From Doris montereyensis (taxonomy: Eukaryota; Mollusca; Gastropoda; Nudibranchia; Dorididae), in NCBI GenBank assembly GCA_037039925.1, contig JAXRKP010000149.1, positions 388,501-452,500 on the forward strand: a stretch of 64,000 nt of DNA. Direction: 5' to 3'. Shown here in pieces: positions 45,320 to 57,789 of this stretch; within the stretch, counting starts at the first letter, position 1, and the number at the start of each line of letters is the position of its first letter. The translations under genes were made by a program, and so were the position numbers. The notes under the pieces are model-generated. The model searched no databases. It was not told the origin of the DNA and saw nothing but the letters and a program-made list of their open reading frames with translations.

Positions 45320-46119
45320 TTAACATACCTACAAATTTATGATGAGATGTAATATGATTACAAGCATCATTCCCATTCTTCTTTTCTTTATTAGAGCTAC
45401 ATGCTGTACTTTTATGTAATATTGAAGGCAGGCCTATATTACAGGCCTAGATAAATCTTGGAACGTTCAAAGAAGAATACAATTTTGCGAGTATGATAGC
45501 GTACTGCACCGGAAATCCTGTGATGCCATTAAAAGTAACTCGCAATTTTATTACATCTATATTATTAATATCTATATTAATGGCATTGTATTGTAATGTC
45601 CATTTTGCATCCCTGACAAATATACATACATACATACATACGCACATAGAACATACATGCATACATACATACATACATACACAACACATACGTACCAAAA
45701 CATAAATATACATAGTTCTACTAAACACATTTGGGGCCTTTATATAAAGGCGCCATGGTAGGTGATTGTCAAAAGGATGATACAATACATTTGTGGCTTA
45801 AATTTTGACACTCATATGTTTCAATCAAGAATGTGGTTTAATGTATAAGGAAGTCGTGACCAGGGAGAAATCAAGAAAGAGAAGCTTTAATGTAGCTTTA
45901 TGAATTCTTTTTCGAATGGTAATAAAGACGAATCCTACTCTTCTGCGCCTAGAAGTAATAAATTCACTGCAGCTGCAGAAGTTGTTCTATGCATTGGGAC
46001 GTTCGTTGTTGATAATCAGTCCAAGGAGAGGATTGGTTCCGGCCCCCTCTTGTTCATCTCTGAGGGAACAGTTTTCCAATGATATTCATTTTCCCCTGAC
46101 ACTTAAACCTCTTGTAATT
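45320..46119. other. Upstream region of the zinc-finger gene
   Basis: Contains an imperfect (CATA)n tract at 45620-45690 and no independent gene. Frames starting at 45900 and 45916 run into exon 1 of the zinc-finger gene but their N-terminal parts look like 5'UTR. Confidence 0.45.
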
Positions 46120-46305
46120 ATGGCAACTGTATTTTCAATTGTTGAAGCCGCCATTGCTGATGATTTGATGAAGAGGTTTCCAAATGAGTTTGATTTTGAT
46201 GCAATGCTAAGAAAAGTTTGCGAAGATGCAGGTGCTGACGTTGAGACTGAAAATTGTACCATCATTCAAGGGGTAGATGCACCTTCGCAGAGATATAAAT
46301 TAAAG
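46120..46305 (+). CDS. Zinc-finger gene exon 1
   Basis: 62 codons from ATG to donor GTAATT, phase 0. Encodes MATVFSIVEAAIADDLMKRF, PNEFDFDAMLRKVCEDAGAD, then VETENCTIIQGVDAPSQRYK. No upstream in-frame start looks conserved. Confidence 0.6.
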
Positions 46306-49300
46306 GTAATTAACACTAGTGCATGCTTAGAATAGTATGTGTTATACATTCACATGTATCTTTTCGTAGTCATCAGGCACAATCAAGGGACATAATAAAG
46401 AGGGTTTATTTTGGACATAATAAAGAGGGTTTATTTTGAAGGAGTGAGATAAAAAGTTGGGAAAGAGTTTTATACTCCTAATCGGGTCCCAACCAAGGGA
46501 CATACTAAAGAGGGTTTATTATTAAGGGATGATTAAGGGACTTTGTTTTTGTGGGAGATAAAGAAAGTAAATGGTTACTGAGAACACTGAGGTTGTTTCT
46601 CTTTCTCTTTCCCTGTCTCTCTTAAGGGTGACATGATGTGAAACTAAGACAGCAGACTGCGACTAAGACTAAGAGGCTGAGACATAGAGAATGAGACTTG
46701 AACACTGACACATTACGAAAACTAAGACATCAAACTGTGAGATAGTAAGACATGAGCTAGCATTACATAGGACTAGTTGCATCACAAGGGTATGTGACGC
46801 CCGGGGACAATGATTAATTTAAGGAAATTTTGTTTTTCGGTGTCCCTAACTGGCAAATATATGATGCCCCCAAAAAGATAAAATACAAACCTTGTGAAGT
46901 TTATATGTTGCTCCCCTTGCATGCCTGCTTCCCTTTGTACATTTCATGTCTAAATAAATTAACAGATTTGTAAAAAATGTCGTATGGATAATGGGACAAA
47001 ACAAAAATACAAGCCTACAAAAGGCTGGGATGTGTGAAGGTAAGCAAAAGACATTAGATCTAGTTTATGAGAAAGAAAAATGACAAATCTATCACCATTC
47101 CTGTAGGCTGGAACCCTTACCCGTCCCACCACTGAAGAAAAAAGTGTCTTGGTATTTGGACAGACATGTACAAGATAGACAAGGTTATTCTATTCCTAAG
47201 CGAGGGTCTATAAGAGTGGCAAGTTTACTCACATATTTGCGAGGTTGTCCTGCTCTACCCTGTTGCTGACCATCTGCTACGTCCTCTCAATGATGATTGA
47301 TGACCTGGTTTCACCATATGATATACAGGCTTTCCTCGTGAATCAGTGAGAGCTCTCTAACCCAGCTGGCGAGTCTGTAGCACTTGATGACTAGATGGGT
47401 TTGTTAGAAATGAACTTAAAAAAAACCTAGATCTACCTGTCCTGAATTTCAAGAAAAGCATTTGCTTCTTATTGCAGAAAGATTTACTTGGAATAACTGC
47501 ATTATTCCTCATGTAAAGGTAACTTAGAAAGTAACAGAAAGTGTAATTTTCATTTTCTTTCTATCACTTGCCCATCATAATGTAGCAGGAATCATGCTTG
47601 TCTTCTTGTATCCTTGCAATATTTTAACCCATGGTGTAATGCAATATAGCTATATTTTCGTTGGTCAGGCAATGGGATTGATGCTCACAAAGCAGATTAT
47701 TCTGGATTAAACTGGTAAATATGGAGACATTCCCAAAACTCCTCTGTAAATCATCAGTGTAGTTATACGGGATCTCACCAAATGACTAGAGGGTCTCAAA
47801 TATACAGGACCCTCCGTTAGCCATGATGTTTTATGAGCATCAAGCGAGAAGCAGATATTATAGATGGGACCCACCAGACAATGATTAACACTCTCATTGC
47901 TTGTTTCACATCTCAGATCCTTTATCGTTTTATTCCTTGTTGTTTCACGTGTTCTGCTGTTTAAACTCTCTGACTTGCTCAAACTATCTTCAACAGGTTT
48001 GATGCTGTATAAGCAGCATTTTAACCCACAAACTGTCAAGGTTTAATTAAATCAGCCTAAAGGTCACCACTGTACTGTTTGAGCCAATTATATCAGACGC
48101 ATTATAAATCACTATAATACAAACGGGTCTAAAGACACAAAGCAGAACTCTGTACTGAAGAAGCTCAAATATCTGTTTCCTATGTAAACCTAGAATAAAA
48201 TGGTAGTTTAATGCAAAATAGGTGCCTGAATGTCAGGTCAACGGCTTATTTGATCTTTTTGTCGCTGATGAAAACGGTGGAGGGTGGTGTTCAAAACGTC
48301 CCTTATATTAATGATGATAATTTGGAAAGTGAAAGTAGTGAGAGTGGAATCACATGAAGGACAAGACTAGATCCAAATTCAGATAGAATAGGACAAATTT
48401 CTAGGCAGACATGATATTATCCAAGGATAGGGTCATCCTACTAGCAAGTTTGAGGCTGAGTGGTTAGCCTGCCTGACATGTGATCATGAGGTCCCGGATT
48501 TGAATCCTTGCAAAGCTAGATCTGACATTGTGTTTCTTGGGAAATACACTTTACATGCATTTCACCACTTGACCCAGGTGCAAAGGGTACAAGCACAAGC
48601 TTGGGACTAAAAACCTTCGTCAGACTAGTGTCCTATCCAGGAGGTGGTTGTTATCACCTGTTCTGCTTCACGTTATAGAATCTGGGATACGGTCCGGCTC
48701 TGTGGTCTATAATGGCCTTGAGGGAACTTTTTATTTTATTTTTATTTTTATTTGCAAGTTTCCTGTTAGAGGGGACCATAGACCTGCTGATAGTCCTCAG
48801 GAATGCATGTCTACTGTCTTCTGTTTTCTTTTTTTCTTCCGTTTTTATTTTTATTTTCAAGACTTACAGATACTTTAAAACTGTTGGACTACCTTTATGT
48901 CTATACAATAAATGGATGATCACATGTCATTCTAACACTATTCTAAGAGGTACCTCTGCATTGCTAATTTTCGATTGTTGGTTTTTGTTTTGGTGTGGTA
49001 TGAGAGGTTCAAGTCAGTATTTTGCACATATATATAATTTGGTACGGTTGGAAAGAGGAATGAATGGGCTACATGATGGTTATTTCAGATTTTGTTTTTG
49101 CCTTCTTTGAGTCATGATATCTGAGGTTGAATTACAGATTGAGGGGGCTAAGCTGTGTGATTTTCAAGGTCAAAGTCAATTATACCCAATGTCAAGGTCT
49201 TATCAACAACAATTTTTTTTTCTATAGCTTGCCTGTTTATTCAGCTTTTCAACAATGTATACTTTTCCTATACTTTTTCAAAAGGATAAGATCACAATTA

Positions 49301-52300
49301 CTATTTATTTTTATCCTGCTAAAACATCCAATCTTGCCCTGGCATTCGGTAAGTTACTATTGACAGTTAGTGGGTTAAAAGCATCCTACCCAAAAAACAA
49401 ACTTCATTGTCTAGATTATACAAATTTTGTCAATCAGAGGAAGAGAAATGATGATGTCCAGTCTCAAGAATTATGTCATAAGTTATGAATACATTTTTCA
49501 TTTTCTTTTGACTCTTTTGTAAAAAACTTTATATTTTAGATCTGCTTAGCATAGAGAGAAGTTAGAACTATTTTTTCATTTGAAAAGAAATTGTATAATT
49601 ACCAGATTTCTGCTTACACTTTACACTCAAACTTTGTTATACCGCCATTCTCGCTTGGACTGGTTAGTTTTGGGACCAAAAGGTTGATTTTCTGTTCTTT
49701 GCATATTTGGGTAAAATGATAATTTATCTGCAAGTTCATGGCAGAATAATGTCTATATGACGTATACAATTTTTTTACAAAATATTTTTGTTTAGGGGTA
49801 GGTAAAAATAATAAAATAATTGACGTAAATTACTCTAACACTGACTGAGAATATGGCAATAAAAACTTGTATATTGGCGGTTAATTGCCAAATGTAGCCA
49901 CACACGATTTGACTTCATTTTGTCGACACCGATATACCAGCCTCCCATCGCTGTGTGATATAAGAGGTGTTGTATGTCAGTGTGTATGTAAACACGCACA
50001 CAAGCATAGGATATAGAGGAGAGAAAAAACTGGTCATTTCGACATCTGTTTTCACAACAGTGCACATCTAAACCTAGATTTATAATCCTATTTACATAAG
50101 TAACAATGCCAGAGACTGTCGAAAGAGTAATGGGGTGCTACAACAAGGGAAGCCCGTCTGAATTTGATTTTTTTACTTGCATTTTTCTGAAATGTAGGTT
50201 TTCCAAACTAAAATTCTATCTCGTCCGCCATTTATCGAACGATTTGTGTTATATTTGGCACACAGATTCCTCTTGTTAATGTTAATAGAATGACGATCTT
50301 TTTTTTTATATATTGTAAACTTTTTTTGAGAATTTTTTTCTTTCTAATAAAAATGTCGTTTTCGTACATTCATGATATATGTTATTAAAAAAACAAAAAA
50401 CTATCCAAAATATCGAAAAAAACCTGACGTCGCTCATTAGATATTGAATGGAAAAGACGATCTGCGCAGGTTTTGAGTGATTTTATTCATAACTAAGGGA
50501 GGAGAGAGATTTTGAAAATTGAGTCAAAATCCAAGATGGCGGCCGTTTCTATGGCAACCAAGGACGCTACAAACTTTTCAATGATATAGGTTGACTGTAT
50601 TTTGATAGTTACTCATGAACATACTAACAGCAAAAACTAAACTCAAAAGCAAAAAAATCACATTCATTTTCTTCATTTTTGAGGATGCCTTTGCGACTGA
50701 ATCCATAAATGTGATAAACAAAAGAAGACTTAGGATACAACCCTGTGTTACTCCTATACGTCTTTTCATTGCTTTTTTTATTTCTCTTCTTTTATCAGGG
50801 CATGTGGCAATCAATGGAGAAAGCATACAAGAATCTTGTAACCACCCTGGCTCTCTATGGAAATCGACATTCTGATGATGTGTTAAATCAAGATATAGAT
50901 TTAAAGACTGAAAACTTTTTTTGATTTGATAAATAATGCCACATCAACAAACGAAGACAAAGAGTGTGTAAAAAAAGATGGTAAAAAATTTCCCACTGGA
51001 ATATCTTAACTAATTCAGAAAATAAAAGAGTTCGAGACCACGCAAATCTGCTGTTCAGAATAGGAAAGTCGATTACACCAGGGAAAAGAGTCCAGAGAAA
51101 TATGAAGAAAACAAAGACAAAATAAACACAGAAGACGACTGTAATGAAAAGACCTGGCTCATCTGAGCCTGCTACATCTAGTGAAATTCCACAAGAAATT
51201 GATAATGAGGATCATTTAGACGATGAGGGTGTTAATGTTGATGGTAAAGAAAATGACAATAACGAAGTTGATTCCGATGAACTCTGTAAGGAGGAGGTAA
51301 AAGACCATGACTCCACAGAGAAAAAGGAGGATTCAGAACAGTCGGTTACCCGCAGGCGTGGTCGACCTAAAGTTTATAATGACGATGGTGTGGCTGAGTT
51401 CCCATGTTCTCAGTGTTCATTTGTAGCTAAAAAGCTAACAAAATTAGAACTCATATGCTTCGCATGCACTTATCCACCCCTAGTAGCTGTGATGTGTGTG
51501 ACAAAGTATTTCCAAATAAGAGGTACATGATGAGACATAGAGCATCCCATGGTGGACCTCAACATTGCTGTGATGTTTGTGGTAAGATGTACAAAATTAG
51601 GAAGGCCATGTTAGATCACCGTAAAACTCATGATTCCAATTATCAGAAACCTCATATAAATGTATAGAATGTCAGAAGTCTTTCTGCAATCAGTATATTC
51701 TAGACTGTCATGTGAGAGATGTCCATCAAGGGATGAAAAAGAGTTACCTGTGTTCCATATGTGGGAAAAGTTTCACAACTAAACATTCACTACCGAACAT
51801 TCCAATGCACATTCGGGTGTGAAGCCACATGCTTGTGAAATATGTGGGAAAACTTTTTCATACGAATCCGCTCTGAGGGATCACAGATTTTCACACATGG
51901 AATCTAAGAACTTCTGGTGTAAACATTGTCAAAAAGGTTTTAGTCAAAGGTCTGGTCTAAAAATGCATATGAGAACTCACAGGCTCAATAAAATGTTTGT
52001 TTGTACTGAATGTGGTAGAGGATTCACACAGAAACAAGCTCTTCAAAGACATGAAAGGGTTCACAAGGGAGAGAAACCATTCGTATGCAAACACTGTAGT
52101 CGCTTCTTTACTGGATCGTCCATTATTCGAAGGCATCTAATCCTGGTTCACAAAATCCATAAATCTGCTGCAACTTGGAGGGAGGATATAATTTGTACAG
52201 TTGTGGCCAACACAGACCATCACGTTCAAAAGATTGGAGATGAGGATAAACTTCAAATGGTGGAAAAACAGAAGAAGGATATTATTCAGCTTGTTGGTGA

Positions 52301-53415
52301 AAAAACAGACCCCAGAATATGAAAGGGGCCCAGCAGAGCATTTCATAGAAAGTATCTGTCGAGTGGCAGTTCTTGATGACGAAGGCAATGTCATTGCCCC
52401 CCAGAAGTATCAACCTCATCCGTATCTGCTAAATTGAACTTCAATAACAAGTTTGATCCAACCACAACCACATTCCAAATCAAACCATTCCAACCTCAGT
52501 CTCCACCAGGTGCTTCCATTATTCTTACTCCTCAAACTGTTGATAATCTTGATGCCACTCATGTTTTGAATTCAGATACATGGACTCCCAGTGGGATGCA
52601 CTTACTAGCCAGCTTAGTAAAGAAGCTGGCACTCATATAGAACATATCATTTTAGATGACACTGGCCAACACGATATTCACAAAAGTTTAGACGAGGTGC
52701 ACGGATTCATAAGATTATTAAGTATGAAACAACGCATAATCCACAATTAGATTCCAATGCTCAAAAGTAATGTTTTGAATCCTGGTGATTATCAAACGTG
52801 TTCAAGTCCAAGATCAAGTCCTGTGTCTTTCAACCCTCTGTCAACACCTCAATCAAGGGTTCTTGAGACTCAGTTTGAGCCTCTCGAGCACCCAAATAAC
52901 CCATGCTGGAGGTCAATACTACGACAATCGTCCAAATAACCATTCAAACACTCAATGGTCTTCAATGTATTATTACACCCAACTAGCCACCCTTGGTATG
53001 AATTCAGAGTATTCTTACATGACTGCTAATGGAACATCATCCTCATCTTGGTGGCTCCTATGTGACACATTCATCAGCTGATGGTCAGTCAGGACCCACA
53101 ACACTGATTCTGAATAAAGAAAATCCTGAGTCTGAGAGTGAAGCCGCTCATCATCAAAATTTGACATCGAACCTTGAGGTAGTCAACAGTGCAACAGTTT
53201 CCCAGTCACTTATCTTACCTCAGCAGGCAAATTTCTTATCTGGAAGACAGTTACAGACCATAAAACTGGATTCTGTTTCTGGAGATGAGACCATGCAATC
53301 TGCAGAAATAATTCTTCATCAAGACATTTCACAATTGGCCGATGACAAATCAGTCCATGACATTTCTGTCATTCCTGGTGGTGTTAGAAAATCTCAAGAA
53401 CTAAAAGAAACGTAA
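46120..53415 (+). CDS. C2H2 zinc-finger protein with AT-hook, two coding exons, frame-broken
   Basis: Exon 1 is 46120-46305, exon 2 is 50799-53415. The N-terminus (MATVFSIVEAAIADDLMKRF) is followed, in exon 2, by a disordered acidic segment, an AT-hook-like TRRRGRPKV at about 51340-51370, and about nine C2H2 fingers between 51400 and 52160: CSQCSFVAKK, CDVCDKVFPNKRYMMRHRAS, CDVCGKMYKIRKAMLDHRKT, CIECQKSFCNQYILDCHVRD, CSICGKSFTTKHSL, CEICGKTFSYESALRDHRFS, CKHCQKGFSQRSGLKMHMRT, CTECGRGFTQKQALQRHERV, CKHCSRFFTGSSIIRRHL. A long tail (52160-53413) is Ser/Gln/His-rich. At least six one-base frame breaks. Likely a nuclear DNA-binding regulator; no orthologue recognised. Could be a pseudogene, but every finger keeps its Cys/His ligands once the frame is followed. 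Confidence 0.72.
46390..46530 (+). repeat. Short direct repeats (GGGACATAATAAAGAGGGTT)
   Basis: Three imperfect copies of GGGACATAATAAAGAGGGTT plus TATTTT within about 130 bases in the zinc-finger gene intron. Confidence 0.7.
48450..48745 (+). mobile_element. tRNA-derived SINE, family S1, copy 3
   Basis: Head GAGGCTGAGTGGTTAGCCTG with B-box-like GGATTTGAATCC, body CTTGGGAAATACACTTTACA, CACCTGTTCTGCTTCACGTT, tail TTTTTATTTTATTTTT. In the intron of the zinc-finger gene. Its B box is the best preserved of the four copies. Confidence 0.78.
48750..50655. other. Zinc-finger gene intron, no feature recognised
   Basis: AT-rich. Small frames (48712-49110, 49127-49363, 49255-49488) show no family signature and are treated as chance. 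Confidence 0.4.
50660..50758 (-). mobile_element. Internal fragment of the RTE-like LINE
   Basis: Ninety-nine bases match 34660-34758 at about 90%, covering the (G)VxQGCILSxLLFITFMDS region of the reverse transcriptase. The fragment has neither end of the element and stops about 40 bases before the acceptor of zinc-finger exon 2. Confidence 0.75.
50799..53415 (+). CDS. Zinc-finger gene exon 2 (all fingers), several frame breaks
   Basis: Acceptor TTCTTTTATCAG. Begins GMWQSMEKAYKNLVTTLALY, then GNRHSDDVLNQD. Frame breaks are inferred near 50913 (T-run), 50990, 51140, 51440, 51655, 51805, 52305 and 52600. The last stop TAA is 53413-53415, and AATAAA follows at 53430-53435. The whole finger array lies in this one exon, as is common for C2H2 genes. 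Confidence 0.68.
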
Positions 53416-53435
53416 GAGTAATTAATTGTAATAAA

Positions 53436-54921
53436 ATCTATCGCTGTATATTTCTAAGAAATGTATTCCTTTAAGCTCTTCTATTCTGGAGGAGCATAGG
53501 CTTTGGAGAAGAATTTCAGTTTTCTCTCTTCTTAGGCTCTTCTTGACTTCCTTCTCCAACTTTCTGTCCAGATCTTTTCTCCATATTACCTATGTCCTTG
53601 CAGGCTTCAACTATGGACCTGCCTGTCCTATTTTCAAGTAAAAAAATGGGACATTTTAATGATTTTAAAATGATTCTTACCTATTGAACTACATTTATAA
53701 TTTATAATATATATATCTGATTTCATTAAAAAGAAGAAAAAAAAGTTGTTTGGGCTTGTTTCAAAAAAGAGAAGGCACAGTCTTTTCATGCTTGTCAATT
53801 TTAAACATGAAATTATTCTGCACTCTGTACTTTTATTGCTCTTTTGTTGACTGGGATGGGGGATAAGATGTTGAGCAATATAATTATTTCTTTTGAAAGT
53901 AACACAATAAATGAAGAGAGAAAAATATTATCTTTTGTTCCATGTCGTTTTTTTTTTATAAGAAAGCCTGTTTTAATTACCATTGCAGTCTTGTTTTAAT
54001 AGTTTAAAGAAAACATTTAAGTTCATATTATATTCTTTCTTCACTAAACTTTTGCTGGTCATCTTTTCTTAATCTATTTACACATGTTTTGTCTTATGTA
54101 TTGGAATTTTATGTTTATTTTTCATTTACCTGATAACTTATACTTATATCATTCATTTGAGGTAATAATCTAAACTTGTTTTCTTTTCGATTGTCTGTAG
54201 ATCCATGAAATATTATTCAGTCATAAATCTGATAGCCTTAGGTTGGTCCATGTTATGTAAATTGTAATCGATTGATGCACGTTTGAAAACACAATGTTTT
54301 TCAGAATTTGCTTGAAGAAAAATTTCAGAACTCTTCCTTGAAGTTGAAGACAAATATGAAGTACATGTACTGCTCTTGATATTTAACTGATCAATAGCAG
54401 AGCTGCTAAGAGTCCATTTTAGGGAGGGACAGTTCCTTCCAAACTTCATAAATCCCTCCGTCAGGATCATCGATAGTCTGTTTAGCCTTGCTTCTTTCTT
54501 CTCTTCTTTTTGTCAAGAAACATTTCATTGTTAGGGCGTTCCATTATTTTGAGTGGCTAGTATCGATGTAATGATATGTAATTCCTTCAATTCTGCGATT
54601 CAGATAATATTCTTTTAACGCGTTTACTCTTCGTTTTCGAATAGCAAATAATTGAATATGGCATTAGTAGTACTTCTATTTCTAATTCTGCGTTGGTGGT
54701 ACATAAAGATCCATGTTAGGCATCTGGTGAAAGAAATCTCTGCGATCTTAGTTTTAAAATCAGTGTCAAAACGAGTGGGTCAGTAAAATATGTTCCTCCA
54801 TTTCCTCATTTGTCATTCCCTATCTCCATGTCTGTCCCTCTTCTCTTGTTTCTTGTGATAGGTCTATGCATGTGTTATTTAAAGAAGTTTTAATGTACGA
54901 ATAGCTTCAGATCCCTGATTC
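53436..54921. other. Gene-free stretch downstream of the zinc-finger gene
   Basis: AT-rich; likely 3'UTR and intergenic DNA. No gene recognised. Confidence 0.4.
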
Positions 54922-55099
54922 ATTAAAGCTGTCTCTGGATTTTCAAACAATTGCAATAAAGATATTGTAAATAGAAAGATTTGCAATTTGTCTGGTGAAG
55001 GCTTCATTTCTGAAGTTTTGAATGTCATAATACGCCTGTTGACCCCTGATGTTTGTTACATCAGTATATCTATTACGGGTAAATAAATTTATTACTTTA
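54922..55099 (+). repeat. Direct repeat flanking the L2-like LINE, copy 1
   Basis: 178 bases matching 57601-57787 at about 95%, with one 9-11-base length difference. It runs from TTAAAGCTGTCTCTGG to AAATTTATTACTTTA and ends exactly where the (ATT)n tail of the LINE begins. Confidence 0.85.
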
Positions 55100-57600
55100 A
55101 TAATAATAATAATAATATGGAGATTTCTATAGTGACCATACATCGAGATGCTCTAGGCACTTTACAATATCAAAGAAATACAAGACAGAGTCAATAAAAA
55201 TTGACAACATCAGAAATAAGTCTCTCGAAAATAATATGTTTTCAACTGTTTTTAAAGGAATGGATGTTAGGGCTGTTCTTAATGATCATTGGCTGAGAGT
55301 TCTAGACCATGGGACCATTGAATGAGAAGGCTTTCATGCCTAATTTCATATTTGGAATGAGTGAGGTAAGGAGGGATTTATTCCGAGACCTCAGTGGGCT
55401 GGGTGGCTGGTATACCAGTAACACTTCAGAGAGATATTCTGGAGCTGTTCCATGTAGTGAGCTGTAAACCATGCAAGCAATCTTAAATTCGATGCGCTTG
55501 TGAACTGGAAGTCAATGAAGGTCTTTTAAAACTGGCGTGATGTGATCTTTGGTTTTGTTCTGGTAACAACATGGGCGCGTTGATTTTGGATTTGTTGGAG
55601 ATCTTTTATCTGGTCAGATTGGATGTTGTATAGTTGGCCATTGCAGTAGTCGAGATGACTGATGACAAATGCAAGAATCAACAGTTTGGTTGTTTCTTCA
55701 CCCAAATACTGACGAGTTTTATGTATCCATCTCAGGTTAATGTAGCATTTTTGCTTGATCTTTTTTATGTGATTTTCCATGGATAGAGTCTGATAAAAAA
55801 TGAAGCCTAAATTTCTGACAGATCCATTGGCTTCAATGGTATCATTGTCAACGAGGATGTTATTCCGCGTTCATTTTCTGAAGATTATACTTTGAGCCAA
55901 AAGTTATCAATTCTGTTTTACTGTCATTTAGTTTCAATTTATTGTGGCCCATCCATTCTCGGATGGTTTCAATGCAGGATTCCATTTGTAATTGAAGAGT
56001 TCTGTTAAACTCTTTAGCCACTCAAGTGCATACCCGATATGTTGAAACACTTCTCGAGAAGAGATATCGAGTAATGCTTGATCGATTGTATTGAATCGGC
56101 ACTTAGATCGAGTAGAACCATCATGACGCATTTCTTGTTGTCAATTTCTGTGGCAATGTCGTTTAGGACACAAATCAGTGCTGTTTCTGTTGAATGAGTG
56201 TTTCTATAGGGCGACTGAAATTTGGCGCTTTCCCCACTCAGATTGAGTCAGATGGATATGGGTGTTGAGTCGGTTAAAGACTGTCTTTTCCATAATCTTT
56301 GATAGAAAATTCAAATTTGACACTGGGTGATAGCTCTTTAATTCCTCTTTGTCAAGTGATGGTTTTTTCTTTAATGGAACAACTGAAGTTTTCTTCAGAC
56401 AGCGGGGAAAATCGTTGTTTTCAAGGCTTTCATTAACGATTGATGAAATAGCAGGAGTGAGTTCATGAGCACAAGATTTCAATAGCGATGTTGGGATAGG
56501 ATCTAATGAGCATGTCTTATTTTGCATACTCTTTAGGAGACCGGCGATCTCAGTGGAATTTGTGGCTTCGAATTTAGACAATTTTGATGATGCAGTTGTC
56601 TGCGTTGGTTCAAGGTTCGATCTAGTTTTGAGTGATTCCACATCAAGTTGGCACCTAATGTTTTGAACTTTCTCTGTGAAGCAGTTATTGAATTTTTCAC
56701 AGAGTTCAGATTCTGAATTACTGATAGGCAGACTGTCTTTTGATGAAGTACAGTTTCTTAGTCCATTGATTATTTTGAATAATTCTTCTGTGAAAATTGG
56801 CACTGTGAGTTTCTTCTTTTTAGATGGCGGTGGTCTGTATATTAAGTTGATATTGTAGAAGGCATTGTGATGTGTCAAATGAATTTGGAGGTGCTCAAAC
56901 GATGAATAGATCGAACACGGCGTAAGCTTTTTTATACAAATGCTTTTTTTGTATATTACAATGAGGCATCCACCACCTCTTTTTTTCCTATTTTGTTTTT
57001 CATAAGAATAGCCTTTTGGTACAAGCAGACTTAAATCAATGCTATCTTGATTAGTAAGCCATGTCTCAGTTATTAAAAATATGTTGAGATCTTTTTCTGT
57101 TATAAAATCGTTTAGAACAGAGTGTTTATTACACACTGATCTAGCATTTAAGAGGGCACAGTTGAGAAAGTTGTCAGGCAAGCTGTTTGCTGGAATATTA
57201 TTATTATCATCGTCCTCTTGTAGTTTGACGATGGTACATGTAGCAGGGAGCCTAGGGCGGTGGTCAGCGTGTGGCCGATGACCAATGATAGTACTGATCT
57301 TTCTTTGTTTACGTTTTCCCCCTCGTTGGTGATACCGGGAAATCGAATGACGAATGACGAAGATCGTAAAGATTTGAGATGATAAAATGGAAGAATGTTT
57401 AAAATCCATGTTTAAAAAGTCAATTATTTCGTTACTCACAGTCTAAAAGTCAAAAAATTGATATCTTAAGAATGCAAGTACAATTACTGAATACAAAAAG
57501 TTAAAATTCAAGGGTTCAAAATGAAAATATCCAGTGAAACAACTGAAAACGTAAGAGAGACACAAATACAACCGCCTGTGAGGCGAAACACAATACTAAC
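55100..57600 (-). mobile_element. L2/CR1-like LINE with two internal deletions
   Basis: Minus strand: short 5' region; basic N-terminal part; endonuclease start (NCALLNARSVCNKHSVLNDF, DLNIFLITETWLTNQDSIDL); then YNINLIYRPPPSKKKKL joins directly to a pre-RT segment (ELFKIINGLRN), so the back half of the endonuclease is missing. RT part: LKSCAHELTPAISSIVNESL, FPRCLKKTSVVPLKKKPSLD, YHPVSNLNFLSKIMEKTVFN. From about 56130, FNTIDQALLDISSREVFQHI is followed by ALEWLKS and then sequence from beyond the active site, so the YADD box is deleted. The end reads LGEETTKLLILAFVISHLDY, then a stop and an (ATT)7 tail at 55098-55120. Not autonomous. Confidence 0.78.
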
Positions 57601-57787
57601 ATTAAAACTGTCTCTGGATTTTCAAACAATTACAATAAAGTTATTGTAAATAGAATGATTTGCAATTTGTCTGGTGATGGCTTCATTTCTAAAGTTTTGA
57701 ATGTCATAATACGCCTGTTGACCCCTGATGTTTGTTTCATCAGTATATCCATTGCTTGCAAAACGGGTAAATAAATTTATTACTTTA
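57601..57787 (+). repeat. Direct repeat flanking the L2-like LINE, copy 2
   Basis: 187 bases, partner of 54922-55099. It contains an extra segment near GCTTGCAAAAC (57753-57763). Sequence outside the pair does not match. Confidence 0.85.
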
Positions 57788-57789
57788 CT

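Noticed and set aside
49600..49900. Possible inverted-repeat element (ATACCGCCA ... TGGCGGTTA)
   Set aside because: The matching ends are under 10 bases and have no target duplication; chance is sufficient.
54922..57787. LTR retrotransposon with ~180-bp LTRs
   Set aside because: The enclosed protein is an endonuclease/RT of L2/CR1 type with an (ATT)n tail; no gag, protease, integrase, primer-binding site or TG...CA LTR ends.
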